A DNA stretch of 64,000 nt from assembly GCF_002760655.1 (NCBI RefSeq), contig NZ_PDOC01000002.1, positions 124,001 to 188,000 of the forward strand. Direction: 5' to 3'. This DNA comes from Massilia eurypsychrophila. Its GTDB lineage: Bacteria > Pseudomonadota > Gammaproteobacteria > Burkholderiales > Burkholderiaceae_D. Every line of letters starts with the position of its first letter. The first letter of the stretch is position 1. Positions 16,101 to 25,004 of the stretch are shown piece by piece. The notes under the pieces are model-generated. The model searched no databases. It was not told the origin of the DNA and saw only the letters and a list, made by a program, of their open reading frames with translations. The position numbers and the translations under genes were made by a program.

Positions 16101-18512
16101 GCCAGGAAATTCGATCACCTGGCCGGACGCCGCCGACAGTTCCGCCGCGCTCTCCGGTGCCGGCTCGACGAGGCCGAACGGCTCGTCCGGTTCGTCCGGC
16201 TCAGCGGGCAAGGTCATGTCGATGACTTCCGGCTCCTGCTCCTGCTCCGGCTCCTGATGTTGTTGCTGTTCCTGCTGCTGCGCAGCGCCAGGCAGCGCGA
16301 ATGCGCCGCCGCCCTGCACCGCCGCGGCGGCGGCGACCAGCGCCTCGCTGGAACGCACAGAAGCGCCGCTCGAGGCCAGCTCGTCGACCCAGGCGGCCAT
16401 GTCGGCGGCGGCAAATTGCAGCAGCGCCAGCAAGTCCGGGCTGGCGGCGCGCGACTCGGACAGCCACGCGTTCATCACCTTTTCCATCGCTGCGCCGCCA
16501 TCGGCGAACGCGTTCAGGCCGACCATCCGGCCGCTGCCTTTGAGGGTATGGAAGGAGCGCCGCAGCATCGTCAGCGTTTCCTGGTTCGACGGTTCGGCAA
16601 TCGCGGCCGGCAGCGTCGAGGCGACAAACGCCAGCACCTCCTGCGCTTCCGAAATGAAGATCTCCAGCAGTTCGGCTTCGATCGCCGCTTCGCCTTGCGC
16701 CATCGGCGCTGCCGGCGGCGCCGCTTCGGCTGGCGCCGGCGCTGCCGCCTGCTGCGCTTCCGGCTCGACGTCGAACGGCGTGTCGCCAGAGGCCATCTTC
16801 TCGAACGGGACTTCGCGGAACATGCCCTCGAGCTGGTCGAAGGTGAAGCGGTTCTTGGCGGCGTCGAAATTTTGCGCCAGCATGTCGATGAAGAAGCCGA
16901 GCGCACCGACGTTCTGCGCGATGTTCTGCAGCGCGCCGGCATCGTGTTCGGGCGTGCCTTCGGCGGCGGCGAGCGCGCGCACCGCCTCCTTGACATGCTG
17001 GGCGGCGCGCATCGCCTGATCCTGGTCGAGGATCGCCAGCGCGCCTTGCAGCTGGTGCAGCACCGGATCGATCTGCGTCAGCGCCGGACGCCGGCTGGCG
17101 TCCGCGTAGTAATCGTCAAGTACCTTCTCGACCTGGCGCAGTCCGGTCTTCATTTCGCCGGCCAGCACTGCCACGGTCTGGCCCTGCTGGATCTGGCGCG
17201 ACAGGTCGCCCTGCCACTGCGGCGCGTCCGGCGGCGTCTCGCCGGCGGCCAGCGCCAGCAAGCGCGCGCCGACAACTTCGGCGTGCTCTTCGAAATCGGC
17301 GGGCAGCTGACGCACCTGGTCGAGGCCATGCTCGACAAACAGCATCGCGGTGGCCATCTCCATGCTGAACTGGTCGCTGCGGCCGGACGCGATCGAGTCG
17401 CTGGCGGCGCGGCCAAGTTCGCGCAACAGTTGCGCCAGTGCGGGCGCGCCCAGCTGGTCGCTGGCGCCGGCCAAGGTGGCGAGCGCCTGGTTGAAACTTT
17501 GTTCGAGCTTGACGTCGGTCTCCGACGAGACCCGGTCCCAGCCGGATTTGGTCTCGGCCAGTGCGTCCTTGGCAGCCTTCAGCGCCTGCGGATCGATGCG
17601 GCCGTAGCGGCGGCTGTCGTAATCGGCCGGCACCACGCCGGCCAGTCCGTAGGCGCGCCGCAGCAGCTGGGCACCCGGGCCCGGCTTGCTGGCGGCGGCG
17701 ATGAAGAACAGCGCGTCGCGCAGCATCGCTTCGGGCAGGCCGCCCTGCCCTTGCGACAGGCGGCGGATCTGCAGGTTGATCAGGCCGAACAGCTGCTTGA
17801 CATACAGGTCGCTGGAGAGCTGGCCGTCGGCCACCAGTTCGGCGAAGCTGCGCATGGCCAGCCAGAAGGTGCGCGCCGGCGCATCTTGCTGCGCCTGTTC
17901 GACCAGCGCGATCGCGTCGACCAGCGCCAGCGCATGGACGCGCTGCGCTTCGGGGTCGGCGCTTTTCAGGAACGGCAGCAGCGATTTTTCGAAGCGCGTG
18001 CGGCATGCCGCGTAGTCCGGCGCCTCCGGCGCGTGGTGCGGCGGCAGCGCGACGCTGACCGACAGGTCGACGAACAGCAGGTCGGACGGATGGATGCGCG
18101 CGGCGCCCAGCACTTCCTGCAGCGCGCGGTAATACGGAAACAGGCGCGCCGGCTGCGGCGCGGCGCCGGCAAGGAGTTCGTCGAGGTATTCGACGACGGC
18201 CTGGTAGCCTTCGGCCACGGCGGCGCAACTGGCGCCGTTGCAATCGAGGCTGCCGTCGCGCATGCGCTCGAGTGCCTGCTCGGCCGCTTGCGTCATCAGG
18301 CCGACGCCTTCGACGTCGACCATCTGCAGCGCGCCATGGGCCTGGTGCAGATGGGTTTTCGCATGCTGCAGCGAAGTGGCGCGGGCATCGGCGCCCTGCG
18401 CGGCCGCCTCGTCGAGCGCGGCGCGGGACCGGCCCAGCGCCTCGCGGATCTCACCGATCACCCAGGACAGCGGCCCGGTATCGAATTGCGCTGCGTGCGA
18501 AAAATCAGTCAT
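13098..18512 (-). CDS. pilL: type IV pilus chemosensory hybrid histidine kinase (ChpA/PilL)
   Basis: A 1804-residue CheA-like kinase controlling twitching motility. An N-terminal Hpt-like domain carries HQAHGALQ (His59). Three further Hpt domains have candidate phosphoacceptors His655 (FHTLKGSGR), His866 (SHTLAGTSA) and His1113 (LHTVKGSAR). A dimerisation region is followed by the ATP-binding domain (Asn1391 in LLRNAIVHG, then DDGAGL and GRGVGMDVV), a CheW-like domain (about 1520-1655) and a C-terminal receiver with Asp1731 in VDIEMPRMDG. Linkers at about 740-790 and 965-1060 are rich in Gln, Glu, Pro and Asp. It is the last gene of pilGHIJL, 14 bp after pilJ. P. aeruginosa ChpA is longer, with more Hpt-type domains. 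Confidence 0.95.
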   Translation of the reverse strand: MTDFSHAAQFDTGPLSWVIGEIREALGRSRAALDEAAAQGADARATSLQHAKTHLHQAHGALQMVDVEGVGLMTQAAEQALERMRDGSLDCNGASCAAVAEGYQAVVEYLDELLAGAAPQPARLFPYYRALQEVLGAARIHPSDLLFVDLSVSVALPPHHAPEAPDYAACRTRFEKSLLPFLKSADPEAQRVHALALVDAIALVEQAQQDAPARTFWLAMRSFAELVADGQLSSDLYVKQLFGLINLQIRRLSQGQGGLPEAMLRDALFFIAAASKPGPGAQLLRRAYGLAGVVPADYDSRRYGRIDPQALKAAKDALAETKSGWDRVSSETDVKLEQSFNQALATLAGASDQLGAPALAQLLRELGRAASDSIASGRSDQFSMEMATAMLFVEHGLDQVRQLPADFEEHAEVVGARLLALAAGETPPDAPQWQGDLSRQIQQGQTVAVLAGEMKTGLRQVEKVLDDYYADASRRPALTQIDPVLHQLQGALAILDQDQAMRAAQHVKEAVRALAAAEGTPEHDAGALQNIAQNVGALGFFIDMLAQNFDAAKNRFTFDQLEGMFREVPFEKMASGDTPFDVEPEAQQAAAPAPAEAAPPAAPMAQGEAAIEAELLEIFISEAQEVLAFVASTLPAAIAEPSNQETLTMLRRSFHTLKGSGRMVGLNAFADGGAAMEKVMNAWLSESRAASPDLLALLQFAAADMAAWVDELASSGASVRSSEALVAAAAAVQGGGAFALPGAAQQQEQQQHQEPEQEQEPEVIDMTLPAEPDEPDEPFGLVEPAPESAAELSAASGQVIEFPGTARHSVPAEDNIRRFGDLEIPLPLYNIYLAETDELMRVLTQDFGEWRHERRPVSPAALKASHTLAGTSATVGFKALREVAYALEMALLTLVGSAPQLDDAQRDLLDVTLESCRQMLQRFALGELPPAQPDLVAQLVELREQLGTLVDASDRFGDALYLEPEAGEHRPADPAIEAVDHLFDPGFDDSFDEPMLLQAAPDGALSMPVDDDAGDEPELAPELISGNGPESALEPQAAPVIAVPSAAPAPVAALDVITAPMETVYSDDLDADLLPVFLEEAADLMPAIGDGLRKWQQNPADTGPAQNLLRILHTVKGSARMAGAMRLGQHTHDIETQIENMVHAGTSTPAAFDDLLANYDHALLLLEQLQQPAPAPGAPAAAPLANAPAAAAAGPAPARTALVRVRADILDRLVNQAGEVSITRSKLENQVGTLKSSLHDFSDNLARLSRQLREVEMQAESQIASRMSISSEREFDPLEFDRFTRLQELTRMMAESVNDVASFHESLSRTVDAASADLVQQSRLTRDLQRDLMRVRMVPFASLSERLFRVARQSAKELDKRVNLDIRGSSVEIDRSVLEQMAAPFEHLLRNAIVHGIESRKRRGACGKAETGELLVQVSQQGNEVVIQFADDGAGLDLAKIRAKARAAGLLADGIDISDHEASDLIFEPGFSTADTLTELAGRGVGMDVVRSEAQALGGRVAIASEAGKGARFTIHLPLTLAVTQVVLTSSGGKTYALPSILVEQVLQVKEAALAEAQAAGSVQFQGQKVALHYLPSLLGDASARPPAQRSSPVMILKSGVDRLAVQIDDVLGNREVVIKNIGPQLSRMIGISGATVLGSGEIVLILNPVALSLHGAQQAHQHGVQPEATPEPSVPAARAAVIMVVDDSLTVRKVTQRLLEREGYRVILAKDGVDALEHLQETIPDLMLVDIEMPRMDGFDLTRNIRGNASTKAVPIIMITSRTADKHRNYALDLGVNAYFGKPFQEEILLAAVAGLLNREMPA

Positions 18513-18526
18513 GGTCAGGCGGTCTT

Positions 18527-20863
18527 TCAGGCGACGACGCGGAAGCGCGACACCGAGTTTTTCAGTTCCTGCGCCAGCATCGTCAGCTGGCGAATCGATT
18601 GGGCAGTCTGCATCGTGCCGTCCTGGGTATGTTCGGTCACCGACAGGATGTGCTGGATGTTATGCGCCACCCCGTTGGCCGACGTGGCCTGCAGTTCGGT
18701 GGCGAACGAGATTCCCTGGATCAGCTCGGCGAGGCGGTTCGACACGCCCGAGATGTCCGTCAGCGCGGCGCCGGCGGCGTCCGACAGCCTGGCTCCCTCG
18801 ACCACGCCCTGAGTCGACTTCTCCATTGCGGCCACGGCGTCGTGGGTATCGGTCTGAATGGTGCGCACCAGCGCGCCGATCTGCTTGGCCGCTTCGGCCG
18901 AGCGTTCCGCGAGGCGCTGCACCTCTTCGGCCACCACCGAGAAGCCGCGTCCCGCTTCGCCGGCCGATGCGGCCTGGATCGCCGCGTTCAGCGCCAGCAC
19001 GTTGGTCTGCTCGGTAATGTCGGAAATGAGCTCGGTGATCTCGCCAATCTCCTGCGACGATTCGCCCAGGCGCTTGATGCGCTTCGACGTTTCCTGGATC
19101 TGCTCGCGAATCTCGTGCATGCCCTTGATGGCGTTTTCCACCGCGGTCGAACCCTGGTGCGCCGCTGCCACCGACTGGCGCGCCACTTCGGCCGACTCGT
19201 TGGCCGACTTCGACACGTCGTTGATCTCGGAAGCCATCTTCAGCACCGTGGCCGACGCGTCCTGAATTTCACGCGACTGCTGCTGGGTCGCGGTGAGCAG
19301 GTCGCTTGAAATGTTCTGGGCGTTGGTCGACGCCGACGTCACCTGCTCGGCGGTGGTGGTGACCCGTTCGACCAGCCCGCGCAGCTCCTCGACGGTGTAG
19401 TTGACCGAGTCGGCGATGGCGCCGGTGATGTCTTCGGACACCGTTGCGTGCACCGTCAGGTCGCCGTCCGCCACTTCCTGCAGCTCGTTCATCAGGCGCA
19501 AAATGGCGGCCTGGTTCTGGTCGTTGGTGGCCTTCGCTTCTTCTTCCTTGGTTTGCGAGAGCAGGCGCAGCGCCTCGGCTTCTTCGCGCCGGCTGTCGGC
19601 GCCGCGGGTGCGGTTGCGCGAATCCTGCAGCATCACGCGGCTGATACTGCCGGCAGTGGCGAGCGTGAAGATCGACGACACCACCATCAGCCAGAACCAC
19701 GCGTCGGTCGAATCCTGGTTGTTGCGGTAGCTCACCTGCACGCCAGAGAGCAGCTTCTTGATTTCTTCGTTCTCGAAGAAGATCGACTGCTCGGCGCCCT
19801 TGGCGGCGGTAAAGCGCGGCAGGTTGTCGAGGATCGAGGCGACCAGCTTCTGGTAGGTGTCGAAGCGCGACTTGATGGCGACCAGTTTTTCGCGCATGTC
19901 GGGATCGGTGACGGCAGCCAGGCCGAGCGTCGCGCTGCCGGTCAGGAAGCCGTCGATGGTGGCGCGCACGGTGCCGGTATCGCGGCCAAGCTGGAAGGCG
20001 GTGTCGGAGCGGATGCGCCCGGAGGTGAGAAATTCGCTGGCGCTGCGCGACAGGCGCTGGGTCAGCATCATCATGCGGCCGATCGCGGCCAGTTCGCGCG
20101 CGCTGCCGCCGCGCTGCACTTTCTGGGTCAGCAGCTCGTCGGTCATGGACAGCAGTTCGGGCGACAGCGTATCGAGCTGCCGCAGCGTGCTCTTGAAGCC
20201 GATCAGCTCAGGCTTCATCTTGAGGATGGTGCCGGCGGCGTTGTCGGAGCTGACCCACTTGGCGCGCGCTTCGGCCAGCGACCTGGCCATGGCGGCCGAC
20301 GGCGCCGGGATGCGCTGGCCGGACGAATCGCCGCCGCGCGCGAGCAGATTGAGGTCGCTGGTGAGTTGCAGGCGGCTCTCGTCGAGCTGGGCGAACGCTT
20401 CCGGATTGCCCTGGATGGCATTCGGCGCCGCCTTGCCGACCCGCTGCGAGTGCATCAGCGCGTCACTGGCGATCTGCGTCTGGGCCGAGGCGACGACGTT
20501 GGAGGCGGAGTTCTGCCACAGCGCGACGATGGTGAGCAGGATGCCGACGACGAAGGCGACCAGCAGGATGCGCAGCTGGCGGGCCAGCGACAGGTGGCCA
20601 ATGAGCGGCAGCTGCAGGTCCTGCGCCGCTTCGGTCGGCGTACTGGCGGCGCGCTTGCGGCGCATGATGCCGCCCAGGCTGAGCGGACGGGCGGGATCTT
20701 CGGCGGGCGCCGCGGCGCCCGCCGGCGCCGGCTCGGCGCGCAGCGGCATTGGCGACGCCACCGGCTGCGGGCCGAACTGGGTATCGGGCGAAGTCAGCGC
20801 GACCTCGTGCTCGGGTTTGCCCTTCGGCGAAAATCCCATTGACAGTTTCGACGCGAATCCCAT
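18527..20863 (-). CDS. pilJ: type IV pilus methyl-accepting chemoreceptor PilJ
   Basis: A 778-residue inner-membrane chemoreceptor that signals to PilL through the CheW-like PilI. About 95 cytoplasmic residues rich in Ala and Pro precede the first membrane helix (98-117). A periplasmic helical sensor follows, then a second helix (388-407), a HAMP-like region and the signalling domain. The hairpin tip [21 protein letters not shown] is well conserved, and the C-terminus ends in SRFRVVA. No C-terminal methyltransferase-tethering pentapeptide is visible. Neighbours pilI and pilL support the role. No CheR or CheB homologue is in the cluster, so any adaptation enzymes must be encoded elsewhere. Confidence 0.93.
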   Translation of the reverse strand: MGFASKLSMGFSPKGKPEHEVALTSPDTQFGPQPVASPMPLRAEPAPAGAAAPAEDPARPLSLGGIMRRKRAASTPTEAAQDLQLPLIGHLSLARQLRILLVAFVVGILLTIVALWQNSASNVVASAQTQIASDALMHSQRVGKAAPNAIQGNPEAFAQLDESRLQLTSDLNLLARGGDSSGQRIPAPSAAMARSLAEARAKWVSSDNAAGTILKMKPELIGFKSTLRQLDTLSPELLSMTDELLTQKVQRGGSARELAAIGRMMMLTQRLSRSASEFLTSGRIRSDTAFQLGRDTGTVRATIDGFLTGSATLGLAAVTDPDMREKLVAIKSRFDTYQKLVASILDNLPRFTAAKGAEQSIFFENEEIKKLLSGVQVSYRNNQDSTDAWFWLMVVSSIFTLATAGSISRVMLQDSRNRTRGADSRREEAEALRLLSQTKEEEAKATNDQNQAAILRLMNELQEVADGDLTVHATVSEDITGAIADSVNYTVEELRGLVERVTTTAEQVTSASTNAQNISSDLLTATQQQSREIQDASATVLKMASEINDVSKSANESAEVARQSVAAAHQGSTAVENAIKGMHEIREQIQETSKRIKRLGESSQEIGEITELISDITEQTNVLALNAAIQAASAGEAGRGFSVVAEEVQRLAERSAEAAKQIGALVRTIQTDTHDAVAAMEKSTQGVVEGARLSDAAGAALTDISGVSNRLAELIQGISFATELQATSANGVAHNIQHILSVTEHTQDGTMQTAQSIRQLTMLAQELKNSVSRFRVVA

Positions 20864-20906
20864 ACCAGCTCCCAGTCCCTAAGGTGTGACCACTACATGT
20901 AATTAG

Positions 20907-21440
20907 TTAGATACCGACGTGCAGAAAGCGTTCGTCGCCGACCAGTGCGGCCAGGTCGAGGGCGGTCCAGTCATTGCCGTCGGTGTCACGAAGGCAGTCG
21001 CCGGCCGCCTGCATGCCGGCGGCGTGGCGCAGGCCGTACACCCGACCCACCAGCAGGCCGCAGTTAAATCCAAGCGTGCCGGCGAAGGTGACGATGCGGC
21101 TGTCGGCGCCGACCTGCGTGTCGCCCAGGCCGAGGTAGCGCGCCAGGTCGATGATGCCGACCAGGTTACCGCGGATGTTGGCCAGGCCCAGGTACCAGGG
21201 CTGCGTCAGCGGCACGACGGTGACCGGCGGCAGCGGCACGATTTCGCCGGCCTGGGTCAGGTCGAGCAGGTAGCGGTCGGCGCCAATTTGCACGCCGAGC
21301 TGGTTGACGCTGGCGCCGGTGTTGGCGCGCGCGGCCTGCATCCGTTCGAGCAGCTGCACCTGGTACTGGCGCAGGCGGGTGCGGCGCCCGGCCGCGTCAA
21401 GCCGGGCCGGCGCGGCAACGCCGTTGTCGCTGGCGGTCAT
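20907..21440 (-). CDS. pilI: type IV pilus CheW-like coupling protein PilI
   Basis: A 177-residue CheW-domain protein that links the receptor PilJ to the kinase PilL. Typical features are the GVQIGADRYLLDL strand, WYLGLANIRGNLVGIIDLARYLG and a C-terminal LDLAALV. The chosen ATG at 21440 is one base after the pilH stop. A GTG at 21452 would add four residues and overlap pilH, but an ATG so close to the stop suggests reinitiation. It lies between pilH and pilJ in the usual order. Confidence 0.9.
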   Translation of the reverse strand: MTASDNGVAAPARLDAAGRRTRLRQYQVQLLERMQAARANTGASVNQLGVQIGADRYLLDLTQAGEIVPLPPVTVVPLTQPWYLGLANIRGNLVGIIDLARYLGLGDTQVGADSRIVTFAGTLGFNCGLLVGRVYGLRHAAGMQAAGDCLRDTDGNDWTALDLAALVGDERFLHVGI

Positions 21441-21441
21441 T

Positions 21442-21813
21442 TCAGGCGGCACCGAGCGTGGCGATCTTGTCGAGCAGCGCCTGCGGATCGACCGGCTTGA
21501 CGAGGTAGCCGCGCGCGCCCTGGCGCAGGCCCCAGATGCGGTCGGTCTCCTGGTTCTTGCTGCTGCAGATGATGATCGGGACGTTGGCCAGTTCCGGGTC
21601 GCGCGCGATCGAGCGCGTCACCTGGAAGCCGTTCGCGCCGGGCATGACCACATCCATCAGGATCAGCTGCGGCTTTTGCGCCTTGATCTGGGCCAGCGCC
21701 TCCTCGCCGTTTTCGGCGGTGGTGACGGTGAAGCCGTTCTTGACCAGGATGTCGGTCAGGTAGTAGCGCTCGGTCGGGGAGTCGTCGACGATAAGGATGT
21801 TTTGAATGGCCAC
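21442..21813 (-). CDS. pilH: type IV pilus response regulator PilH
   Basis: A 123-residue single-domain CheY-like receiver. The acidic pocket is VDDS at residues 8-11, the phosphoacceptor Asp is in LILMDVVMPGANG, and Lys is in LVKPVD. It starts at a GTG (21813) that is preceded seven bases upstream by an AGGAG ribosome binding site. The longer upstream frame overlaps pilG out of frame and is not real. In Pseudomonas, PilH is thought to act as a phosphate sink or retraction control for PilL. There is no output domain. Confidence 0.93.
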   Translation of the reverse strand: MAIQNILIVDDSPTERYYLTDILVKNGFTVTTAENGEEALAQIKAQKPQLILMDVVMPGANGFQVTRSIARDPELANVPIIICSSKNQETDRIWGLRQGARGYLVKPVDPQALLDKIATLGAA

Positions 21814-21836
21814 GTGGCGCTCCTGTTGGTGTCTGG

Positions 21837-22232
21837 TCAGGCCAAATTGGCCGTATGTTCGCGCACGGCCGCCAGCAAGCTGTCCTTGCTGAACGGTTTG
21901 GTGAGGTATGCCGCGGAGCCGACCATGGCGCCGCGCGCACGGTCGAACAGGCCGTCCTTGGACGACAGCATCAGCACGGGGGTGGTGTGAAAGCGCGCGC
22001 TTTTCTTGATCAGGGCGCAGGTCTGGTAGCCGTCGAGACGCGGCATCAGGATGTCGCAAAATACCAACGCCGGATGGTGGTCGTTGATCTTTGCCAGCGC
22101 ATCGAAGCCGTCGTCGGCCAGCACTACCTGGTAGCCGGCCTGGGTCAGGAAGATCTCGGCGGAGCGGCGAATGGTGCTGCTGTCGTCGATCACCATGATC
22201 TTCAAGCCGGAGGGTTGCTGCGAGTTCGTCAT
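21837..22232 (-). CDS. pilG: type IV pilus response regulator PilG
   Basis: A 131-residue single-domain receiver, first gene of the pilGHIJL operon. It has IDDSSTIRRSAE at the N-terminus, a phosphoacceptor Asp in LVFCDILMPRLDG, and Lys in YLTKPFSKDS. PilG promotes pilus extension and interacts with the polar landmark FimV in Pseudomonas. The 120-bp upstream region, free of genes, contains a TTGACG element but no good spaced -10 that I can assign. The next gene pilH begins 23 bp after the stop. Confidence 0.93.
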   Translation of the reverse strand: MTNSQQPSGLKIMVIDDSSTIRRSAEIFLTQAGYQVVLADDGFDALAKINDHHPALVFCDILMPRLDGYQTCALIKKSARFHTTPVLMLSSKDGLFDRARGAMVGSAAYLTKPFSKDSLLAAVREHTANLA

Positions 22233-22352
22233 AGTTAGGTCACTTCAGCATGAATCAGCACGATACCATAGGGCAAGACTTCTGTGCGTTAAATGTTGCA
22301 GTGAATCAACTACGACGTCAACTCTTATTTTTGCGCTGTTAGATAACGATCA

Positions 22353-22556
22353 TTAGATCGCCGTCATTTCGAAATCGTCCTTGCGGGCGCCGCATTCCGG
22401 GCACGTCCAGTTCATCGGCACGTCGGCCCAGCGGGTGCCGGGCGCGAGGCCTTCGTCGGGCAGGCCGGCCGCTTCATCGTAGACCCAGCCGCAGATCAGG
22501 CACATCCAGGTTTGAAATGGCACCGCTGCCGCCTGCGTTGTTTCATTGCTACTCAC
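22353..22556 (-). CDS. rubredoxin
   Basis: A 67-residue iron-sulphur electron carrier with the two Cys-x2-Cys knuckles CLICGWVYDEA and CPECGARKDDFE that bind one Fe. The N-terminal dozen residues are polar and variable. The start is a GTG at 22556 with an AAGGA site upstream. It is divergent from the ThiD-like gene, with only 56 bp between the starts. Rubredoxins of this type are commonly found next to thiD/hemL in betaproteobacteria; the redox partner is not encoded nearby. Confidence 0.95.
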   Translation of the reverse strand: MSSNETTQAAAVPFQTWMCLICGWVYDEAAGLPDEGLAPGTRWADVPMNWTCPECGARKDDFEMTAI

Positions 22557-22612
22557 GTTGAGGATCCTTGTATCTAGTAAAATGCCGAATCAGGTATCTT
22601 AATCTACCCGCC

Positions 22613-23446
22613 GTGCAAATCCAAACAACTCCCCTCATATTAACGTTCGGCGTGTCCGACCCGGTCGGCGCCACCGGCATCCAGGCCGACCTCGCGGTGT
22701 TTTCCGCGCTTGGCTGCCACGGCCTGTCGGCCATCACCGGCCTGTTGATCGCCGATACCGCGCGCGTCGAGGACATCGACGAGACCGACGCCGACTGGGT
22801 AATCGACCAGGCCCGCGTGCTGCTCGAAGACATGCCGGTGGCCGCCTTCAAGGTCGGCGCCCTGACCAGCATCGAACAGGCGTCGGCGATCGCCGAAATC
22901 GTCTCCGACTATCCGGACGTGCCGCTGATCGTCGACCCGTTCCTGTCCAGCCTTCCCGATTCGGGTCTGGCCGACGACGACATGCTGATGGCGATCCGCC
23001 AGATCCTGGTGCCGCAGGCGAGCGTGCTGCTGCTGTCGCAGGTCGAACTGGCGCGCATGGCCGAGACGTGGCGCGAAGGCGGCAGCGGCGACATGCTGGC
23101 GCAAGACGTCGCCGAACTGACCGGCATGGGCTGCGCCCTGGTACTGGTCACCTGCACCGGTGCCGCCGGCAAAGGAGACAGCGCGACCATCTCGAACACG
23201 CTGTTCGACGAAAACGGCGTGGTCGACACCTTCAGCTTCCCGCACTTTGCCGGCCCGTTTGTCGGCGCCGGCAGCACCATGTCGGCGGCGCTGGCAGCGC
23301 TGATGGCGCAGGGCCTGGCGCCGCTGGCGGCGGTGCGCGCGGCGCAGGAGTACACGCACGGCGCGCTGGCCCACGCGCAGCGCTTCGGCATGGGCAAGCT
23401 GGTGCCGAACAAATTCTTTCGGGCCGCGCCGTTCAGCGCCGCCTGA
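22613..23446 (+). CDS. thiD: ThiD-like hydroxymethylpyrimidine kinase family protein, atypical active site
   Basis: A 277-residue ribokinase-fold protein. The N-terminus [17 protein letters not shown] matches the AGSDPSGGAGIQADL region of ThiD, which phosphorylates hydroxymethylpyrimidine phosphate in thiamine synthesis. The C-terminal anion hole, GTGC in ThiD, reads GAGS at residues 218-221, so the catalytic cysteine is a serine. The function may be kept, altered or regulatory. I chose the GTG at 22613, where homology begins; an upstream TTG at 22568 would add 15 poorly matching residues. hemL follows 35 bp downstream on the same strand. No TPP riboswitch is apparent in the 56-bp leader. Confidence 0.75.
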   Translation: MQIQTTPLILTFGVSDPVGATGIQADLAVFSALGCHGLSAITGLLIADTARVEDIDETDADWVIDQARVLLEDMPVAAFKVGALTSIEQASAIAEIVSDYPDVPLIVDPFLSSLPDSGLADDDMLMAIRQILVPQASVLLLSQVELARMAETWREGGSGDMLAQDVAELTGMGCALVLVTCTGAAGKGDSATISNTLFDENGVVDTFSFPHFAGPFVGAGSTMSAALAALMAQGLAPLAAVRAAQEYTHGALAHAQRFGMGKLVPNKFFRAAPFSAA

Positions 23447-23481
23447 GCCCTACTTTTCTCTCACGCTTGAATCGTTCAATC

Positions 23482-24777
23482 ATGACTACTGCTTCCACTT
23501 CCCAAAACGACATCCTGTTCGAGCGCGCGCAGCTCACCACCCCGGGCGGCGTCAACTCGCCCGTGCGCGCCTTCAAATCGGTCGGCGGCACGCCGCGCTT
23601 CATCACGCGCGCAGAAGGCCCGTACTTCTGGGACGCCGACGGCAAGCGCTACATCGACTACATCGGCTCGTGGGGTCCGGCGATCGTCGGCCACGCGCAC
23701 CCGCAGGTGGTCAAGGCGGTGCAGGACGCAGCCGCGCGCGGCCTGTCGTTCGGCGCGCCGACGCTGGGCGAAATCGAAATGGCCGAGGAAATCTGCAAGC
23801 TGGTGCCGTCGATCGAGCAGGTGCGGCTGGTGTCGTCCGGGACCGAAGCGACCATGAGCGCGCTGCGCCTGGCGCGCGGCGCCACCGGGCGCGACAAGAT
23901 CGTCAAGTTCGAGGGCTGCTACCACGGCCACGCCGATTCGCTGCTGGTCAAAGCCGGCAGCGGCCTGCTCACGTTCGGCAATCCGACGTCGGCCGGCGTG
24001 CCGGAGGACTTCGTCAAGCACACCTTGGTGCTTGACTATAACAACGTCGCGCAGCTGGAAGACGCGTTCGAATCGATGGGCGACACCATCGCCTGCGTCA
24101 TCGTCGAACCGGTGGCCGGCAACATGAACCTGATCCGCGCCACGCCCGAGTTCCTCGGCGCGATGCGCAGGCTGTGCACCGAGCATGGCGCGGTGCTCAT
24201 TTTCGACGAAGTGATGTGCGGATTCCGCGTCGGCCTGGGCGGCGCCCAGGAACTGTATGGCATCACACCGGACCTGACAGCGCTGGGCAAGGTGATCGGC
24301 GGCGGCATGCCGGTGGCGGCCTTCGGCGGCAGCGCGCAGCTGATGCACAACATGGCGCCGATCGGCGCGGTCTACCAGGCCGGCACCTTGTCGGGCAACC
24401 CGGTAGCGGTGGCGGCCGGCATGGCGACGCTGGCGCTGGTGCAGCAGCCGGGGTTCTATGAAAAGCTGTCGGCGCAGGCGGGCAAGCTGGTGGCGGGGTT
24501 GACGGCGGCGGCGAAGGAAGCCGGCGTGACGTTCTGCGCCGATTCGGTCGGCGGCATGTTCGGCATGTACTTCAGCCAGAATGTGCCGGCCAGTTACGGC
24601 CAGATGATGGCGGGCGATAAGACGCGCTTCAATGCGTTCTTCCACGGCATGCTCGATGAAGGCGTGTACTTCGCGCCGGCGGCGTTCGAGGCGGGGTTTG
24701 TCTCGGCGATGCACGATGATGCGGTGATCGAGGAGACCTTGGCGGCGGCTCGCAAGGTGTTTGCGCGGCTGGCTTGA
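23482..24777 (+). CDS. hemL: glutamate-1-semialdehyde 2,1-aminomutase
   Basis: A 431-residue PLP enzyme that turns glutamate-1-semialdehyde into 5-aminolevulinate, the C5 route of haem synthesis. [11 protein letters not shown] (21-31) is the family signature, [15 protein letters not shown] binds the cofactor phosphate, [11 protein letters not shown] follows, and the Schiff-base Lys270 lies in [13 protein letters not shown]. The ATG at 23482 is the first Met of family sequence. It lies just after the ThiD-like gene. A 12-bp hairpin with a short T-run about 170 bp downstream could end the transcript. Confidence 0.96.
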   Translation: MTTASTSQNDILFERAQLTTPGGVNSPVRAFKSVGGTPRFITRAEGPYFWDADGKRYIDYIGSWGPAIVGHAHPQVVKAVQDAAARGLSFGAPTLGEIEMAEEICKLVPSIEQVRLVSSGTEATMSALRLARGATGRDKIVKFEGCYHGHADSLLVKAGSGLLTFGNPTSAGVPEDFVKHTLVLDYNNVAQLEDAFESMGDTIACVIVEPVAGNMNLIRATPEFLGAMRRLCTEHGAVLIFDEVMCGFRVGLGGAQELYGITPDLTALGKVIGGGMPVAAFGGSAQLMHNMAPIGAVYQAGTLSGNPVAVAAGMATLALVQQPGFYEKLSAQAGKLVAGLTAAAKEAGVTFCADSVGGMFGMYFSQNVPASYGQMMAGDKTRFNAFFHGMLDEGVYFAPAAFEAGFVSAMHDDAVIEETLAAARKVFARLA

Positions 24778-24828
24778 GCGGCGGTAGAAGTCGCGGAAGC
24801 GGATCACACCACCATAAGAATTAACGTC

Positions 24829-24848
24829 ATCCCCGCGCAGGCGGGGAT
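24829..24848. repeat. small palindromic intergenic repeat (REP-like)
   Basis: Perfect 8-bp arms ATCCCCGC and GCGGGGAT flank a GCAG loop. A related sequence in the other orientation, with the same CGGGGATGACG edge, lies at about 40860-40877. Such GTCATCCCCGC elements are dispersed extragenic palindromes in many proteobacteria. No transposase is nearby. Confidence 0.55.
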
Positions 24849-24945
24849 CCACGCCATCTTTGATCAGACGTGGTAGGAGTTCGCGCCTGCGCGGGAAGTC
24901 GGGTCCGCCAATGGCGGGCACGACGGTCTTGGAGCTAACTGCACC

Positions 24946-24976
24946 GGGGTCTGACCCAGAAAGCGGGTCAGACCCC
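24946..24976 (+). repeat. GGGGTCTGACCC inverted repeat, possible hemL terminator
   Basis: The 12-bp arms GGGGTCTGACCC (24946-24957) and GGGTCAGACCCC (24965-24976) are perfect complements with a 7-base loop and are followed by only three T residues. It belongs to the GGGGTCAG-type repeats seen elsewhere in the window, so its first identity is probably a repeat. It may also act as a weak terminator between the convergent hemL and corA. Confidence 0.6.
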
Positions 24977-25004
24977 TTTGGTCAGGCCCTCTTGTCAGCC
25001 GACT

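Noticed and set aside
12141-18812. Long plus-strand open frames (over 1000 codons) opposite pilL
   Set aside because: They are rich in Arg, His, Gly and Ala with no family motifs, and overlap the antisense of phrB, pilL and pilJ. They are artefacts of GC-rich codon use; the minus-strand frame has all the domains.
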